DNA of 64,000 nt from Rikenellaceae bacterium (GTDB lineage: Bacteria > Bacteroidota > Bacteroidia > Bacteroidales > Rikenellaceae): the NCBI GenBank assembly GCA_902362705.1, contig CABIXK010000001.1:468177-532176 (forward strand). The letters run 5' to 3'. The notes below the pieces were generated by a model. That model was not told the DNA's origin, made no database searches, and saw nothing but the letters and a program-made list of their open reading frames with translations. A program made the position numbers and the translations under genes. The first letter of the stretch is position 1. Each line of letters opens with the position of its first letter. Shown here piece after piece: positions 1 to 7,232 of the stretch.

Positions 1-105
1 GCCAATCTCGCCAGCCCTTCCACAGCAGCCAGCAGCCACCCCGGGCGGAGGGCTGCTCTCCTCGCCCGCGGGCTCGGCCGCGCCCCTCCGCCGGCTACGG
101 TCCGA
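1..105. repeat. GC-rich mosaic intergenic repeat, copy R1 (partial)
   Basis: Non-coding GC-rich stretch at the window edge. A block around 35-58 closely resembles the block near 7046-7075 in copy R3. It belongs to the dispersed mosaic family also seen at 3138-3290, 6762-7147, 45640-45830 and 59086-59343. The left end is cut by the window, so its full extent is unknown. Confidence 0.5.
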
Positions 106-112
106 TTGTGCA

Positions 113-733
113 TTATAAACCGTCGATCTCCCGCTGCAACGCCTCCAGAAAGCGTGCGGCGTGCGCCCCGTCCATCTGCGTGTGGTGGAACTGGAACGAA
201 ACGGGGAGCGTCGCCGCGAGCCACCGGCGGCGGTAGCGGCCCCAGATGAGGAATGGATTGTTGAAGATGCCGCTGTAGATGCCCACCGCCCCGTCGATCG
301 CGCAACGGGTCAGGGCGGAAGTGCCGATGACCATGCGGTCGGAGGAGAGGTCGTGGTCGGTGCGGCTCGCCCGCACGCGCTCCGTAAGGCGCAGGTAGTC
401 GGCGTTGAAGGCGGCCAGGTCGTCGGTGAAGGGCACGTCGCACGACGACACCCCTCCCCCGCTGTCGGCGACGATGGTGTTGACGGCCAGCGCGTCGTAG
501 CGCATCATCCGCCGCCCCTCGGGCAGCAGAAAAAACTCCCCGATGCCGCTGGCTGCGCGACCGACACACCACAGCATCAGCATGTTGAACTTCAGTCCCT
601 CGCGGCGGGCGCGGCGCAGGGCGCGCGTCACGCGGAGGGTGGCCATCAGCGTGACCATCGGCATGGGGGCCTCCATCCACAGATCGAAGGCCCGGGCCCG
701 GGTGGTAGTCCGGGGATCCACTTCATATTTCAT
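113..733 (-). CDS. chloramphenicol acetyltransferase-like acyltransferase
   Basis: A 206-residue protein of the type-A chloramphenicol O-acetyltransferase fold, close to the usual family length. Near the C-terminus, about residues 183-189, it has HHTQMDG, matching the family HHxxxDG active-site signature whose second His is the general base for acetyl transfer from acetyl-CoA. I chose the ATG at 733 rather than the upstream ATG at 802 because a good -7 promoter element (757-764) lies inside the longer frame. It follows the AraC regulator by 69 bases on the same strand. Many chromosomal CAT-like proteins in Bacteroidota have no proven link to chloramphenicol, so the substrate is unknown. Confidence 0.8.
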   Translation of the reverse strand: MKYEVDPRTTTRARAFDLWMEAPMPMVTLMATLRVTRALRRARREGLKFNMLMLWCVGRAASGIGEFFLLPEGRRMMRYDALAVNTIVADSGGGVSSCDVPFTDDLAAFNADYLRLTERVRASRTDHDLSSDRMVIGTSALTRCAIDGAVGIYSGIFNNPFLIWGRYRRRWLAATLPVSFQFHHTQMDGAHAARFLEALQREIDGL

Positions 734-756
734 GATTCGAAGATTTGATTCGACCG

Positions 757-764
757 CAAAGGTA
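757..764 (-). promoter_or_regulatory. -7 promoter element for the CAT-like gene
   Basis: On the minus strand this reads TACCTTTG, an exact match to the Bacteroidota TAnnTTTG consensus, 24 bases before the ATG at 733. No clear -33 TTTG is seen. It supports the short start. Confidence 0.55.
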
Positions 765-802
765 GGTCGCGGCCGCCGCACCCGATAGAACGAACGGGAC
801 AT

Positions 803-1615
803 TCAGAAGGGATCGGCGAACAGATCGGAGCGCACGGCGCCCGTCCGGGCCAGTGCGGCGGGCGTCATGCCCCCCAGGCGCCGGAACTCGCGGACGAAGT
901 GCGACTGGTCGGCATACCCGCAGTCGCAGGCGATCCGCGCCCAGTCGGCCGCCCCGCCCCGGCGCTCCATGGCATGCAGCGAGAGCTGGAAGCGGACGAG
1001 CCGCGCATAGGCCTTGGGGTTCATGCCCACAACCGCGCCGAAATACCGCTCGAACTGCTTCGGCGAAAGGCAGGCACGCGACGCCAAGGAGACGACCCGG
1101 GTGCCGGGCGCGGCGAAGAGCGTCTCGACGGCCCCGCGCACGCGGTCGAAGCGGTGGGCGGCACGCGGCTCGGCGGTCAGGCGCGCGAGCAGCCACCGCT
1201 CGGCTGCGACGACCCCCTCCGACGGGTCATCGCAGGTGAGGATGCGCTCCGAGAGGGCATTCAGTCCTCTGTCCTCCAGGTCGTAGCCCGAGATCTCGCG
1301 GTTGAAGAACGACACAAGGGGCGCGTCGACGAAGCGCCCCAGCCCCCAGGGACGGAACACGACCGCCACCAGCTCGGTGCTCCCGTCGGAAAGCAGATGC
1401 GATGGGAAGTCGACCTGCCCGCTCACGGTCACGCGATCCTGCGCGCGCTCCAGCTCGGGCACCCGCAGCGGCGTGCCGCGGTGGAAGAGGAGCATCGGAC
1501 ACCCCGTCGGGAAGCTCCGCACGCAGGCTGCGCGCCGACTGCGGAAAGTCCAGTAGAACCTCACCCAGGGCAGCAGCGGCCCGCACGGCCGGTAAAAACG
1601 AAACTCCTCCTCCAT
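803..1615 (-). CDS. AraC-family transcriptional regulator (DUF6597-like N-terminus)
   Basis: A 270-residue regulator. Residues about 1-110 resemble the DUF6597/cupin-like sensor domain found in front of AraC helix-turn-helix modules (FYWTF near the N-terminus, VVFRPWG near 105). Residues about 165-260 form the two-HTH AraC DNA-binding domain, with the typical second-helix stretch CGYADQSHFVREFRRLGG. The downstream CAT-like gene on the same strand is a plausible target or partner. The ATG at 1615 sits only about 8 bases from the -7 element, so the mRNA may have almost no leader. Confidence 0.88.
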   Translation of the reverse strand: MEEEFRFYRPCGPLLPWVRFYWTFRSRRAACVRSFPTGCPMLLFHRGTPLRVPELERAQDRVTVSGQVDFPSHLLSDGSTELVAVVFRPWGLGRFVDAPLVSFFNREISGYDLEDRGLNALSERILTCDDPSEGVVAAERWLLARLTAEPRAAHRFDRVRGAVETLFAAPGTRVVSLASRACLSPKQFERYFGAVVGMNPKAYARLVRFQLSLHAMERRGGAADWARIACDCGYADQSHFVREFRRLGGMTPAALARTGAVRSDLFADPF

Positions 1616-1623
1616 CGCAGGGA

Positions 1624-1631
1624 CAAAGATA
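1624..1631 (-). promoter_or_regulatory. -7 promoter element for the AraC gene
   Basis: Reads TATCTTTG on the minus strand, matching the Bacteroidota -7 consensus. It ends 8 bases before the AraC start codon, which implies a very short or absent 5' leader if that start is right. No spaced -33 TTTG is obvious. Confidence 0.55.
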
Positions 1632-1649
1632 GCCCGTTTGCGGCAAACG

Positions 1650-1678
1650 AAAAAGGCCCCGCACCGAAATGCGGGGCC
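1650..1678 (-). terminator. intrinsic terminator of the exonuclease-tpx-monooxygenase group
   Basis: A 9-bp perfect GC stem (1655-1663 with 1670-1678, 6-nt loop) followed on the minus strand by five T residues. It lies 21 bases past the stop of the 1700-1975 gene and separates it from the AraC promoter. Confidence 0.85.
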
Positions 1679-1699
1679 CGGTCGCGCGGAGGGCGCCGA

Positions 1700-1975
1700 T
1701 CAGAAGAGGAACTTCTCGAGCTTGAGCTCGCCGAGCGCCTCGAGTCGCGGCACGAGCGTGGTGAAGTGGGGCGCGGCCTCGTGGGCGGCAAGCGCCTTGG
1801 CGTCGCGCCACGTTTCGCAGATCATGAGCACCTCGGGGCGCGTGGCGCTCTCGAACAGGTCGTAGGCGATGCAGCCCTCGTCGGCGAGCGACGCGGCGAC
1901 CAGCTCGCGGGCGGTCTGCACCAGGCGGTCGCGGTTCGACGCCGTGGTGCGGATGAAGACATTGAGTCGGATCAT
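1700..1975 (-). CDS. antibiotic biosynthesis monooxygenase (ABM) domain protein, YgiN-like
   Basis: A 91-residue single-domain protein matching the ABM/dimeric ferredoxin-like fold of small cofactor-free monooxygenases such as YgiN quinol monooxygenase. It opens with a short strand (MIRLNVFIRTT), then a helix rich in Ala/Leu, a strand with GCIAYDLFES, and the conserved MICETWRD stretch around residues 50-57 with HEAAPHFTTL near 64-73. Length fits the family. It follows tpx by 31 bases and is followed by a strong terminator, so tpx and this gene probably share a transcript. A role in quinone or oxidative-stress metabolism is inference from the neighbour. Confidence 0.8.
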   Translation of the reverse strand: MIRLNVFIRTTASNRDRLVQTARELVAASLADEGCIAYDLFESATRPEVLMICETWRDAKALAAHEAAPHFTTLVPRLEALGELKLEKFLF

Positions 1976-2006
1976 ACAGTTCTTGTTTTGAAGTGAAGAA
2001 GTGAAG

Positions 2007-2516
2007 TTACATGCACGAACGCAGCACCCGCTCGGCCGCCGCGTAGTCGGGCTCCTCGGTGATCTCCGGCACGAGCTGCGCGTGGACCACCTGCCCCTCG
2101 CGGTCGACCACCACCACGGCGCGGGCCAGCAGCCCGGCCAGGGGGCCGTCGGTCATCTCCACGCCGTAGGCCTCGCCGAAGCCCTCGCGGCGGAAGTCGG
2201 AGGCGGGGACCACGCGGTCGATGCCCTCCGTGGTGCAGAAGCGGGCGTGGGCGAAGGGAAGGTCGCGCGAGACGGCCACCACCACCGTGTCGGGCAGCGA
2301 AGCGGCAAGCTTGTTGAAGCGACGCACCGACGAGGCGCAGACGCTCGTGTCGAGGCTCGGGAAGATGTTGAGCACCACGCAGCGACCCCGGAACTCGGAG
2401 AGCGTGAGCGGCGCGAGGTTGGTGCGGACAAGCCGGAAATCGGGAGCCGCGGCGCCGGCGGCGACGAACGTCCCCCGCAGCGTGACGGGCGAGCCCTTGA
2501 ATGTGATTTTTGCCAT
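2007..2516 (-). CDS. tpx: thiol peroxidase (atypical 2-Cys peroxiredoxin)
   Basis: A 169-residue Tpx. The peroxidatic Cys is C60 in SLDTSVC and the resolving Cys is C94 in ARFCTTEG, the spacing expected for Tpx, which reduces hydrogen and alkyl peroxides using thioredoxin. The N-terminus MAKITFKGSPVTLRG and the AxDFxLV strand before LNIFPSLDTSVC are also family features. It begins with ATG at 2516, 59 bases after the exonuclease gene, and precedes the ABM gene on the same strand. No signal peptide, so cytoplasmic. Confidence 0.96.
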   Translation of the reverse strand: MAKITFKGSPVTLRGTFVAAGAAAPDFRLVRTNLAPLTLSEFRGRCVVLNIFPSLDTSVCASSVRRFNKLAASLPDTVVVAVSRDLPFAHARFCTTEGIDRVVPASDFRREGFGEAYGVEMTDGPLAGLLARAVVVVDREGQVVHAQLVPEITEEPDYAAAERVLRSCM

Positions 2517-2575
2517 AAGTCGTAGGGTTTAGATACGTATTCCCATCGCAATTTCCGCGCCGCAAATGCCGCACG

Positions 2576-3070
2576 TCAGAGGATTTTCATCGCGATGCGC
2601 GCGCAGGCCTCGGCATCGGCCAGGGCGTGGTGGTGGCTCCGCAGGTCGAAGCCGCAGGCGGCCGAGACGGTGTGGAGCTGGTGGTTGGGCAGCTGCCGCC
2701 CGAAGCAGCGGCGCGAGGCGCTGCACGTGCAGTGGAACTCGTAGCCGGGCCACGGCAGCCCGTAGAGCTCCAGCGCCGCACGCAGACACCCGGCGTCGAA
2801 GGGGGCGTTGTGCGCCACCAGCGGAAGACCCTCGATACGCGGTGCCACCTCGCCCCAGACGGCGGCGAAGTCGGGCGCCTCGACCGTGTCGTGGTAGGTG
2901 AGCCCGTGCACGGCGGTGGTGAAGGCGCTGTAGTAGTTGGGGCGCGGGCGGATGAGGCTGTAGAATGTGTCGACGATCTCGCCGCCTCGCACCACGACGA
3001 CGCCCACCGAGCAGACGCTCGTGCGCTCGCGGTTGGCGGTTTCGAAATCGATGGCTGCGAAGTCGGTCAT
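2576..3070 (-). CDS. DEDDh 3'-5' exonuclease (DNA polymerase III epsilon-like)
   Basis: A 164-residue exonuclease domain. The metal-binding motif I is DFE at residues 8-10 (AAIDFETAN); motif II appears as HNAPFD near 87-92; motif III is H..ALADAEA near the C-terminus, giving the DEDDh set. This is the minimal domain without a polymerase or helicase, as in stand-alone epsilon-like proofreading or nucleic-acid trimming enzymes. It is cytoplasmic (no signal). The gene starts only 7 bases from an array of 7-bp repeats at 3078-3119, so its promoter must lie within or beyond that repeat. Confidence 0.9.
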   Translation of the reverse strand: MTDFAAIDFETANRERTSVCSVGVVVVRGGEIVDTFYSLIRPRPNYYSAFTTAVHGLTYHDTVEAPDFAAVWGEVAPRIEGLPLVAHNAPFDAGCLRAALELYGLPWPGYEFHCTCSASRRCFGRQLPNHQLHTVSAACGFDLRSHHHALADAEACARIAMKIL

Positions 3071-3077
3071 GGGGCAA

Positions 3078-3119
3078 GTGAGAAGTGAGAAGTAAAAAGT
3101 GAAAAGTGAGAAGTTGGAA
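3078..3119 (+). repeat. tandem 7-bp repeat array, 6 units
   Basis: Six units in exact 7-bp register: GTGAGAA, GTGAGAA, GTAAAAA, GTGAAAA, GTGAGAA, GTTGGAA. Related arrays lie at 6729-6756, 6874-6901 and 59044-59078, in each case next to a GC-rich mosaic element. The array occupies the position where the exonuclease promoter would be expected. Confidence 0.8.
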
Positions 3120-3137
3120 GTTTCGCAATCTATTGTG

Positions 3138-3290
3138 AATTGCGAAGCCTCAGGCTTCGCGCAGCCCTCCGCCGGGGGTGGCTGCCGGCTCTCGGGCCGC
3201 GGCCTGCGGAGGGCGCACGAGCAGCGCGAGTTGCGGGCCTCCGGCGCCGGAGGCTGCGGCCCGCGCAGCTAAAGCTGCAATATTCATTGC
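3138..3290. repeat. GC-rich mosaic intergenic repeat, copy R2
   Basis: Non-coding. It contains a perfect 8-bp hairpin with a 3-nt loop (3142-3160), a 21-nt block (3165-3185) identical to 6825-6845, a block (3235-3263) that matches 6910-6938 and 59219-59247 with two mismatches, and a 6-bp hairpin at 3266-3279. These shared blocks define the mosaic family. The rest of 3291-3309 and 3353-3402 shows nothing recognisable. Confidence 0.75.
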
Positions 3291-3309
3291 CGCTGCCCGG
3301 CCCCTCAGC

Positions 3310-3352
3310 ACGAACGCACGAACGCGGGCTTCCCTCACGTTCGTGCGTTCGT
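3310..3352. other. 15-bp inverted repeat (large stem-loop) downstream of guaA
   Basis: Perfect 15-bp arms at 3310-3324 and 3338-3352 with a 13-nt loop. Each arm contains the direct repeat CGAACG-CA-CGAACG. There is no T tract on the minus strand, so it is not a classical terminator, but it lies 51 bases after the guaA stop and may still end or protect the transcript. Confidence 0.6.
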
Positions 3353-3402
3353 ATCGGGGCGGCCGCGCCGCATAGGAGCTCACGGAGCCGAGGCCCGCTC
3401 CC

Positions 3403-4932
3403 CTACTCCCACTCGATGGTTGCGGGCGGTTTGGAGGAGATGTCGTAGACTACGCGGTTGACGCCGCGGACCTTGTTTATGATCTCGTTCGACACGTTGG
3501 CCAGGAACTCGTAGGGCAGGTGCACCCAGTCGGCGGTCATGCCGTCGGTGGAGGTCACGGCGCGCAGCGCCACGCAGCTCTCGTAGGTGCGCTCGTCGCC
3601 CATCACGCCCACGCTCTTCACGGGCAGCAGGATCGCACCGGCCTGCCATACCTTGTCGTAGAGGCCGGCCGCGCGCAGGCCGTCGATGTAGATCTTGTCG
3701 ACGTTCTGGAGAATCTCGACCTTCTCGGGGGTGATGTCGCCCAGGATGCGGATCGCCAGACCCGGGCCCGGGAAGGGGTGGCGGCCGATGAGCTCGTCCG
3801 AAATGCCGAGCGAGCGGCCCACACGGCGCACCTCGTCCTTGAAGAGCAGGCGCAGCGGCTCGACGATGCCCAGGTGCATCTTCTCGGGAAGGCCGCCCAC
3901 GTTGTGGTGCGACTTGATCGTCGCCGAGGGGCCGTTGACCGAGCACGACTCGATGACGTCGGGATAGATCGTGCCCTGGGCCAGCCACTTCACGTCGCGG
4001 ATGCGCTGGGCCTCCTCGTTGAAGACCTCCACGAAGTCGCGGCCGATGATCTTGCGCTTGGTCTCGGGATCGCTCACCCCGGCCAGGTCGCCCAGGAACT
4101 TGGCGCCGGCCTTCACGCCCTTGACGTTGAGGCCCATGTTCTCGTAGGAGCGGAGCACGTCGTCGAACTCGTCCTTGCGCAGCAGCCCCGAGTCGACGAA
4201 AATGCAGTAGAGGTTGCGGCCGATGGCCCGGTGGAGCAGCACGGCAGCGACGGTCGAATCGACGCCGCCCGAGAGGCCCAGCACCACCTTGTCGTCGCCC
4301 AGCTTCTCGCGCAGCTCGCGCACTGTGGCCTCGACGAAGCTCTCCGAGGTCCACGACTGCGCGCAGCCGCAGATGCCCGCGACGAAGTTCTCGAGGAGCT
4401 TCTTGCCGTCGGTCGAGTGGTAGACCTCGGGGTGGAACTGGATGCCCCACGTGCGCTCGCCCTCGATGCGGTAGGCGGCCACGCGCACGTCCTCGGTCGA
4501 GGCGACGATGCGGTAGTTGTCGGGCACCGAGGTGATGGTGTCGCCGTGCGACATCCACACCTGCGTGGTCGAGGGAAGGTCGCGCATGAGCGGATCGGCC
4601 GCGTCGCCCACCGTGAGCATCGCGCGGCCGTACTCGCGGCTCGGCGCGGGCCGCACCTCGCCGCCGTAGGCGTGCGCCAGGTACTGCGCGCCGTAGCAGA
4701 CGCCCAGCAGCGGCAGCCGGCCCTTGATCTGCTCAAGGTCGGGAGTCGGGGCCCCGGCGTCGCGGACCGACGAGGGGCTGCCCGAGAGGATCACGCCCCG
4801 CACCGAGGCGTCGAGCGCCGGAATCTTGTGGAAGGGGTGGATCTCGCAATAGACGTTCAGCTCGCGCACGCGCCGCGCGATGAGCTGCGTGTACTGCGAG
4901 CCGAAGTCGAGAATGATGATTTTTTCCTGCAT
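3403..4932 (-). CDS. guaA: GMP synthase (glutamine-hydrolysing)
   Basis: A 509-residue GuaA that converts XMP to GMP using glutamine and ATP. The class-I glutamine amidotransferase domain has its nucleophile C79 in LLGVCYGAQ and the His-Glu pair in FHPEVYHS; the ATP pyrophosphatase domain has SGGVDS; the dimerisation domain ends in PPATIEWE. The start is the ATG at 4932 ([13 protein letters not shown]); the upstream in-frame extension lacks similarity to the family. It is last in a guaB, 57-aa protein, guaA operon, so both committed steps from IMP to GMP are co-transcribed. Confidence 0.97.
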   Translation of the reverse strand: MQEKIIILDFGSQYTQLIARRVRELNVYCEIHPFHKIPALDASVRGVILSGSPSSVRDAGAPTPDLEQIKGRLPLLGVCYGAQYLAHAYGGEVRPAPSREYGRAMLTVGDAADPLMRDLPSTTQVWMSHGDTITSVPDNYRIVASTEDVRVAAYRIEGERTWGIQFHPEVYHSTDGKKLLENFVAGICGCAQSWTSESFVEATVRELREKLGDDKVVLGLSGGVDSTVAAVLLHRAIGRNLYCIFVDSGLLRKDEFDDVLRSYENMGLNVKGVKAGAKFLGDLAGVSDPETKRKIIGRDFVEVFNEEAQRIRDVKWLAQGTIYPDVIESCSVNGPSATIKSHHNVGGLPEKMHLGIVEPLRLLFKDEVRRVGRSLGISDELIGRHPFPGPGLAIRILGDITPEKVEILQNVDKIYIDGLRAAGLYDKVWQAGAILLPVKSVGVMGDERTYESCVALRAVTSTDGMTADWVHLPYEFLANVSNEIINKVRGVNRVVYDISSKPPATIEWE

Positions 4933-4948
4933 GTATTCGGGTAGGATT

Positions 4949-5122
4949 TTACTTGTTTTTGCGGTGGAGAAACACAATGCGGACCACGAAGAGATAGCCG
5001 AACGTCACGCCCAGCACGAGGACGCGCAGCGCCGCGAGCCCCGTGCCGAGCCATGCGGCGAAGAGCGCCGCGACGAGCGCCAGCACCGCCCAATCGGCCC
5101 CGAGGATCCGCTGCCGCTTCAT
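4949..5122 (-). CDS. 57-residue membrane protein between guaB and guaA
   Basis: Starts with [10 protein letters not shown] two bases after the guaB stop and ends 16 bases before guaA, so it is very likely translated as part of the same operon. It has two hydrophobic segments (about residues 11-29 and 32-52) and a basic tail HRKNK, giving a hairpin topology in the inner membrane. I do not recognise a family. A long upstream extension of this frame overlaps guaB and is not credible. Function is unknown. Confidence 0.65.
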   Translation of the reverse strand: MKRQRILGADWAVLALVAALFAAWLGTGLAALRVLVLGVTFGYLFVVRIVFLHRKNK

Positions 5123-5124
5123 GG

Positions 5125-6603
5125 CTATCGCTCGCTCGAGTAGTTGGGCGCCTCGCTGGTGATGGTCACGTCGTGGGGATGGCTCTCCGACATGCCCGAA
5201 GCGGTGATGCGGATGAAGCGGGCGGTCTGAAGCGCCGGAATGTCCTTGGCGCCGCAGTAGCCCATGCCCGAGCGGATGCCGCCGATGAGCTGGAAGACCG
5301 TCTCGTTGAGCGTGCCCTTGAAGGGGACGCGGGCCACGATGCCTTCGGGGACGAGCTTGTTGATGTTGCCCTCGCAACCCTTCTGGAAGTAGCGGTCGGC
5401 CGAGCCGGCCTTCATGGCGTCGATCGAGCCCATGCCGCGGTAGGCCTTGAACTTGCGGCCGTTGTAGATGATCGTCTCGCCCGGAGCCTCCTCCGTGCCG
5501 GCGAACATCGAGCCCACCATCACGCAGTCGCCGCCCGCGGCCAGCGCCTTGACGATGTCGCCCGAGTAGCGCAGACCGCCGTCGGCGATCACCGGCACGC
5601 CCGAGCCCTTGGCCTCCGAGGCGGCGGCGTAGACGGCCGACAGCTGGGGCACGCCCACGCCGGCGATGATGCGCGTGGTGCAGATCGAGCCGGGGCCGAT
5701 GCCCACCTTGATGCCGTCGGCACCCGCGTCGATGAGGAAGCGCGCGGCCTCGGCCGTGGCGATATTGCCCACCACGACGTCGAGCGTCGGATAGGCGGCC
5801 TTGATCTGGCGCAGGGCGCGGACGATGTTGGCCGAGTGGCCGTGGGCCGAGTCGAGCACCACGGCATCGACGCTCTCGGCGACCAGCGCCGCCACGCGGT
5901 CCATCACGTCGGGGGTGATGCCCACGCCGGCGGCCACGCGCAGGCGGCCCTTCTCGTCCTTGCAGGCGTTGGGATGGTCCTGCACCTTCGTGAGGTCCTT
6001 ATAGGTGATGAGTCCCACCAGACGGCCCGCGTCGTCGACCACCGGCAGCTTCTCGATCTTGTTGTCGAGCAGCACCTCCGAGGCGTGCGCGAGTTCGGGG
6101 TTGTGGGTGGTGATGAGCCGATCGCCGGGGGTCATCACCTCGGCGATGCGGCGCGACATGTCGCGCTGGAAGCGAAGGTCGCGGTTGGTGACGATGCCCA
6201 CCAGGCGGCGGTCGTCGTCCACCACGGGGATGCCGCCGATGCGGTTCTCCTTCATCATGGCCAGGGCGTCGCCCACGGTCTGCTCCTCGGAGATGGTCAC
6301 CGGGTCGTAGATCATGCCGTTCTCGGCGCGCTTCACGCGGCGCACCTGGGCAGCCTGCTCGGCGATCGACATATTCTTGTGGATCACGCCGATACCTCCC
6401 TCACGCGCCAGGGCGATAGCCAGCGGCGCCTCGGTCACGGTATCCATGGCGGCGGAGACGATGGGGATGTTGAGGGCGATATTTCGCGAGAAACGGGTCT
6501 GCAGGGAGACCTCTCGCGGCAACACTTCCGAATAGGCGGGTACGAGCAGCACGTCGTCGAAGGTAAGACCTTCGGGCTGCACCCTTTCATTGATAAACGA
6601 CAT
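5125..6603 (-). CDS. guaB: inosine-5'-monophosphate dehydrogenase
   Basis: A 492-residue IMPDH catalysing NAD-dependent oxidation of IMP to XMP. The barrel is interrupted by a tandem CBS-domain pair (about residues 95-210). The catalytic loop GPGSICTTR carries the active-site Cys near residue 303, and the flap region contains YRGMGS. The start is the ATG at 6603 ([20 protein letters not shown]), preferred because that sequence is the family N-terminus and a promoter -7 element lies just upstream at 6628-6635. It is the first gene of the guaB-guaA operon. Confidence 0.97.
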   Translation of the reverse strand: MSFINERVQPEGLTFDDVLLVPAYSEVLPREVSLQTRFSRNIALNIPIVSAAMDTVTEAPLAIALAREGGIGVIHKNMSIAEQAAQVRRVKRAENGMIYDPVTISEEQTVGDALAMMKENRIGGIPVVDDDRRLVGIVTNRDLRFQRDMSRRIAEVMTPGDRLITTHNPELAHASEVLLDNKIEKLPVVDDAGRLVGLITYKDLTKVQDHPNACKDEKGRLRVAAGVGITPDVMDRVAALVAESVDAVVLDSAHGHSANIVRALRQIKAAYPTLDVVVGNIATAEAARFLIDAGADGIKVGIGPGSICTTRIIAGVGVPQLSAVYAAASEAKGSGVPVIADGGLRYSGDIVKALAAGGDCVMVGSMFAGTEEAPGETIIYNGRKFKAYRGMGSIDAMKAGSADRYFQKGCEGNINKLVPEGIVARVPFKGTLNETVFQLIGGIRSGMGYCGAKDIPALQTARFIRITASGMSESHPHDVTITSEAPNYSSER

Positions 6604-6627
6604 AAGAACGCGGATTTTTGTTGCCTG

Positions 6628-6635
6628 CAAAAGTA
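6628..6635 (-). promoter_or_regulatory. -7 promoter element of the guaB operon
   Basis: Reads TACTTTTG on the minus strand, matching TAnnTTTG, 25 bases before the guaB ATG. The -33 element is not clear. Confidence 0.55.
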
Positions 6636-6728
6636 AGCATTTTCCGGGAAATAACCTAACGATCGAAGCGCGGGGCAGCGAAAAAATTTCGGATTTTTTC
6701 GGTGGGGCGAGCGGCGGGGCGGGCAGAA

Positions 6729-6756
6729 ATGAAAAATGGAAAGTTGAAAGTTGAAA
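6729..6756 (+). repeat. tandem 7-bp repeat array, 4 units
   Basis: Four units in 7-bp register: ATGAAAA, ATGGAAA, GTTGAAA, GTTGAAA, followed by a degenerate fifth. Together with the opposite-strand array at 6874-6901 it brackets the left part of mosaic element R3. Confidence 0.75.
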
Positions 6757-6873
6757 ATGGGGCGGCTCGTTTTCGGCCCGTAGCCAGCGGAGGGTACCGC
6801 CGAGCCTTCGGGCGAGGAGAGCATCCCTCCGCCGGGGGTGGCTGCGGGCTGCCGGCTCACAGAGCCGGGCAAG

Positions 6874-6901
6874 TTTTCATTTTCAATTTTCCACTTTCCA
6901 T
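6874..6901 (-). repeat. tandem 7-bp repeat array, 4 units, inverted
   Basis: Read on the minus strand the units are ATGGAAA, GTGGAAA, ATTGAAA, ATGAAAA. It is the inverted counterpart of 6729-6756, so the two arrays resemble terminal inverted repeats around 6757-6873. Confidence 0.75.
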
Positions 6902-6962
6902 TTGCATTCGGGCCTCCGCTGCCGGAGGCTGCGGCCCGAAACCGTCGAAGCCGTCGGCTTCG

Positions 6963-7013
6963 TCCCTTTGCCGGCTCGCGCCTTTGGCGCGACCGCCCCA
7001 GCCGGCAAAGGGA
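6963..7013. other. 51-nt nested hairpin module (covarying with 45742-45792)
   Basis: The outer stem pairs 6963-6976 with 7000-7013 (14 bp, perfect); an inner stem GCGCC-TTT-GGCGC sits inside. The 31-nt core 6973-7003 matches 45752-45782 at 25 of 31 positions, while the ten outer-arm pairs differ at five positions with every change compensated. Strand of function is unknown. Confidence 0.75.
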
Positions 7014-7232
7014 ACTTGTGCGCGAAGGGGCGGCTTGAAAAGCCGGCAGCCCGCAGCCACCCCGGGCGAAGGCCCGCAACTCGCGCATGCTCGTGCAAGC
7101 CTTCGCTGGCTGCGGCCCGAAAAGAGAGACACGACCGTCGAAGCCCCCCGTCAACGAAAAGAGAGGCCGCAGCTGGGCCCCTCTTCTCCTCACTCTTTCG
7201 TCCCGCCGCAGCGCGGCGCGGCGCATGCGCCG

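Larger units (their letters stand above)
6762..7147. repeat. GC-rich mosaic intergenic repeat, copy R3 (composite)
   Basis: Non-coding region filling most of the guaB-panB gap. It carries blocks shared with other copies: 6825-6845 is identical to 3165-3185; 6910-6938 is identical to 59219-59247; 7001-7032 and 7099-7145 are inverted relatives of 59262-59292 and 59290-59337. Short-loop hairpins lie at 6852-6868, 6946-6962, 6963-7013 and 7031-7045. The right half (from about 7000) runs in the opposite orientation to the left half. The remainder, 7148-7232, shows only a 12-bp palindrome at 7220-7231. Confidence 0.75.

Noticed and set aside
4949..5377. A 142-residue version of the protein between guaB and guaA
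   Set aside because: The added N-terminus lies entirely within guaB and is low-complexity; only the 57-residue version fits the spacing.
6604..7232. CRISPR array in the guaB-panB gap
   Set aside because: Repeats are unevenly spaced, inverted and mosaic, without constant repeat-spacer length and without cas genes.
6604..7232. A purine or other riboswitch upstream of guaB
   Set aside because: The guaB leader after the -7 element is only about 25 bases; the structured sequence lies upstream of the promoter and so is not in its mRNA.
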